A stretch of DNA of 8,317 bases from JAOUEA01 sp041287635. GTDB taxonomy: Bacteria > Actinomycetota > UBA4738 > HRBIN12. Below the pieces are notes generated by a model. That model had not been told where the DNA came from, ran no database searches, and saw only the letters and a list, made by a program, of their open reading frames with translations. Both the position numbers and the translations under genes were made by a program. Position 1 is the stretch's first letter. Every line of letters starts with the position of its first letter. Positions 6,917-8,317 of this stretch are shown here, piece by piece. The stretch covers positions 1 to 8,317 of the forward strand of contig JBGGNG010000126.1 in NCBI GenBank assembly GCA_041287635.1. The letters are read 5' to 3'.

Positions 6917-6923
6917 AAAGGGG
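6917..6923 (+). promoter_or_regulatory. Shine-Dalgarno AAAGGGG pointing at an ATC codon
   Basis: The purine run AAGGGAAAGGGG (6912-6923) is the best ribosome-binding sequence in the window. Its end lies eight bases before ATC 6932, a normal spacing, but 32 bases before the first in-frame GTG at 6956, far too distant. It therefore decides the S1 gene start in favour of 6932. Confidence 0.6.
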
Positions 6924-6931
6924 CATCTGAC

Positions 6932-7294
6932 ATCGCTGAGATCGAGATCGGCGCGGTGATCGACGGCACCGTCGAGCGCATCACGCCATACGGAGCGTTC
7001 CTCAAACTCGAGGACGGCCGCCTCGGATTGGTCCACATCTCCGAGATCGACCGCAACTACGTGAAGGACGTGCACGAGCACCTGCGCGAGGGCGACGTCG
7101 TGCAGGCCAAGGTGCGGGCGATCAAGGAAGACGGCAAGATCGACCTCTCGATCAAGGCGCTGCAGGACCCCGCCCCACCGCGACCGCGTCGCGGTTCCGA
7201 CCCGGAGTTCGAGCAGATGCTCAAGAAGTTCATGCGGCAGAGCGAGGAGCGCCTGGTCGACTACAAGCGCGCCGTCGAGCACAAGCGCAAGTAG
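6932..7294 (+). CDS. S1-domain RNA-binding protein, YabR/GSP13 type
   Basis: A 120-residue protein if started at ATC 6932, or 112 if at GTG 6956. Residues 5-77 form one S1 (OB-fold) RNA-binding domain: IEIGAVIDGTVERI, then PYGAFLKL (19-26), GLVHISEI (32-39) and DGKIDLSIKAL (67-77). After a Pro/Arg linker (80-88) comes a basic helical tail (90-120) beginning DPEFEQMLKKFMRQSEERL. This design matches Bacillus YabR as I remember it, including the SEERL tail and a start about one residue before the first strand (MSIEVG there, xAEIEIG here). Members bind RNA or ribosomes and some act as post-transcriptional regulators. YabR lies beside divIC in Bacillus, and the same pairing is nearly kept here, broken by one minus-strand gene. 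No ATG, GTG, TTG or CTG occurs in frame between the stop at 6854 and 6956. GTG 6956 would cut into the first strand and has no ribosome site. Confidence 0.85.
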   Translation: MAEIEIGAVIDGTVERITPYGAFLKLEDGRLGLVHISEIDRNYVKDVHEHLREGDVVQAKVRAIKEDGKIDLSIKALQDPAPPRPRRGSDPEFEQMLKKFMRQSEERLVDYKRAVEHKRK

Positions 7295-7301
7295 CGCCTG
7301 T

Positions 7302-7859
7302 TCACGCCGGCCGAGCTGCCCACGCCTCGCGGCCGATCTCGTACGTGTGCTCGTCACACGCCTCGCCCTTGAACGTCGTGTGCACCGTGGCGACGAGGAC
7401 CATGCCGAGACGCTCGGCGACTACGATCGACGCCGCGTTCCGGGTGTCGGTCACGGCGCGGACGGCGCCGACGCCCTGTCGCTCGAACGCGTAGTCCAGC
7501 AGCGTGTGCGCGGCCTCGGTCGCGTAGCCGTGCCACTGGTGCGAGCGGTCGACCGTGTACCCGATCTCGGCGGTCGCCGGGTCGCCCGCATCGAGCGCAA
7601 GCATGCAGTCGCCGACGAGCGCATCGTCGCGCACGCGCGCGATCGCGAACTGGAACGGCTCGCCGGGCACCCCCGGGTCTGCCCCCTCCATCTCGCCGAC
7701 CAAGGCCTCCGCCTGCTCCACGGTGTAGTCCTGCCACGACTGGAATCGGGCCACATCGTCGTCGACGCGGTACGCATGGAAGGCTGCGACGTCGCGCGGG
7801 GCGAAGCGACGCAGCCGCAGCCGCTCGGTCTCGATCGAGGTGAAGGAACGGTCGCGCAT
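7302..7859 (-). CDS. RimJ/RimL-type GNAT N-acetyltransferase
   Basis: This 185-residue protein is a single-domain GNAT of the RimJ/RimL group, which acetylates protein N-termini or small amines using acetyl-CoA. It opens in the characteristic way, ETERLRLRRFAPRD (10-23), has AEIGYTVDRSHQWHGYATEA (97-116) as the strand and acetyl-CoA loop, then VRAVTDTRNAASIVVAERLGM (133-153). The loop reads QWHGYA where QGKGYA or GRGYA is more usual: His110 replaces a basic or small residue, a variation that other members tolerate. The substrate is unknown. ATG at 7859 is supported by the six-base spacing from the -10 box TAGGCT. It runs convergently to the S1 gene, with seven bases between stops, and divergently from DUF501. 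It looks accessory, because DUF501 normally follows the divIC-like gene in actinobacteria. Confidence 0.87.
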   Translation of the reverse strand: MRDRSFTSIETERLRLRRFAPRDVAAFHAYRVDDDVARFQSWQDYTVEQAEALVGEMEGADPGVPGEPFQFAIARVRDDALVGDCMLALDAGDPATAEIGYTVDRSHQWHGYATEAAHTLLDYAFERQGVGAVRAVTDTRNAASIVVAERLGMVLVATVHTTFKGEACDEHTYEIGREAWAARPA

Positions 7860-7865
7860 CGGCGC

Positions 7866-7871
7866 AGCCTA
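7866..7871 (-). promoter_or_regulatory. -10 box TAGGCT for minus-strand GNAT at 7302-7859
   Basis: On the minus strand TAGGCT (7871 to 7866) fits TANNNT and is followed by exactly six bases and ATG at 7859, the same geometry as the box before the other minus-strand acetyltransferase. No Shine-Dalgarno sequence is present in the gap. This suggests a leaderless transcript. Confidence 0.55.
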
Positions 7872-7896
7872 CCGGCGGTGAGCTACTCGCCCCTGG

Positions 7897-7902
7897 GAAC
7901 AT
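7897..7902 (+). promoter_or_regulatory. Possible weak -10 box GAACAT for DUF501
   Basis: GAACAT keeps the second A and final T of TANNNT but lacks the first T. It ends seven bases before ATG 7910, matching the leaderless spacing used elsewhere in the window. It overlaps ATG 7901, so it supports 7910 as the start. Evidence is slight. Confidence 0.25.
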
Positions 7903-7909
7903 GGGCGCC

Positions 7910-8317
7910 ATGACCGAGCCGATGCCGACCGCGCAGCGAGAGCTGCGTGCCGCCGACCTCACCGCCGTGCGCGACCAGCTCGGCCGAGACCCGACGACGC
8001 CGTTCACGGTCGTGGCGCGATGCACGGGAGGCCACCCGCTCGTGATCCGCAACGTGCCGATCGACGCGGCCGGGGACCCGTTCCCCACGACGTACTGGCT
8101 CACCTGTCCCGATGCCGTCAAGGCGATCTCGCGGGTCGAGTCAGAGGGATGGATCGCTCACCTGAACGAACGGATGACCGACGACCCGGGGTTCCACGCC
8201 TCAGTCGAGGCAGCCCATGACGCGTACGCGGCCGACCGGGCGACCGACCTCGCCGCCGCCGTCGCGTGGGGTGGCGTGGCCGGCACGCGCATCGGCATCA
8301 AGTGCCTGCACGCCCAC
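7910..8317 (+). CDS. DUF501 family protein (partial, runs off window)
   Basis: The open frame gives 136 residues up to the window edge and belongs to DUF501 (PF04417), an uncharacterised family typical of actinobacteria; Rv1025 of M. tuberculosis, between the divIC-like gene and ppx, is the member I recall. Recognisable segments are VVARCTGGHPLVIRNVP (34-50), PFPTTYWLTCPDAVKAISRVE (57-77) and GIKCLHAH (129-136), the conserved C-terminal signature that is normally followed by a short helix. Cys38, His42, Cys66, Cys132, His134 and His136 could form a metal site, but this is inference. Three in-frame ATGs occur at 7901, 7910 and 7922; I prefer 7910 because of its distance from the weak -10 box. 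No function is established. The next gene is expected to be ppx/gppA (exopolyphosphatase). Confidence 0.88.
   Translation, partial: MTEPMPTAQRELRAADLTAVRDQLGRDPTTPFTVVARCTGGHPLVIRNVPIDAAGDPFPTTYWLTCPDAVKAISRVESEGWIAHLNERMTDDPGFHASVEAAHDAYAADRATDLAAAVAWGGVAGTRIGIKCLHAH

Noticed and set aside
7285..7297. GCGC-AAGTA-GCGC hairpin at the end of the S1 gene as a terminator
   Set aside because: A four-pair stem without a T-tract is below what can be told from chance in this composition.
1..8317. Mobile elements, CRISPR arrays, tRNA/rRNA genes, phage genes or a new defence system
   Set aside because: No direct repeats with regular spacing, no transposase or integrase motifs, no terminal inverted repeats, and no clover-leaf or rRNA-like sequence were seen; every gene belongs to a known family in a mostly conserved neighbourhood.

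Overview
The window is an ordinary chromosomal stretch of a high-GC Gram-positive bacterium, almost certainly an actinomycete in the broad sense (phylum Actinomycetota). Three things point there: GC- or G/C-ending codons almost throughout, the gene set mfd, mazG, eno, DivIC/FtsB-family gene, DUF501, and several TANNNT -10 boxes only 6-9 nt upstream of start codons (leaderless-type promoters). The gene order follows the block I know from Mycobacterium and Streptomyces (mfd, mazG, lipoprotein or SurA-like gene, eno, divIC-like gene, DUF501, ppx). A YabR-type S1 gene next to the divIC-like gene is a Bacillus-like trait, so I would guess a deep-branching or little-studied class, but I cannot assign it further.

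Layout. Positions 2-472 are the 3' end of mfd (transcription-repair coupling). A promoter at about 522 starts a tight three-gene unit in which each junction is a GTGA overlap: a parvulin-type foldase lipoprotein (536-1576), mazG (1573-2403) and a PLP-dependent serine/threonine dehydratase-like enzyme (2400-3362). A GNAT acetyltransferase (3396-4205) and enolase (4229-5518) each have their own leaderless-type promoter. The DivIC/FtsB-family division gene (5523-5948) follows enolase closely and is probably cotranscribed with it. Two further GNAT genes lie on the minus strand (5955-6815 and 7302-7859), on either side of a small plus-strand S1-domain RNA-binding gene (6932-7294). The window ends inside a DUF501 gene (from 7910), which should be followed by ppx/gppA.

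How the genes fit together. This is a housekeeping neighbourhood covering DNA repair, nucleotide-pool cleaning, protein folding at the cell surface, glycolysis, cell division and RNA binding. The three acetyltransferases and the dehydratase look like accessory genes placed between the conserved ones. I see no mobile element, CRISPR array, tRNA, rRNA or phage gene, and no new defence or biosynthetic system.

The most notable signals are the S1 gene, which has a strong Shine-Dalgarno sequence but no ATG, GTG or TTG at the position homology predicts (the codon there is ATC); the merged Bacillus/actinobacterial gene order mfd-mazG-divIC-yabR; and the repeated leaderless promoter geometry. No stretch of 300 bases lacks a gene; the longest gap is 6816-6931.
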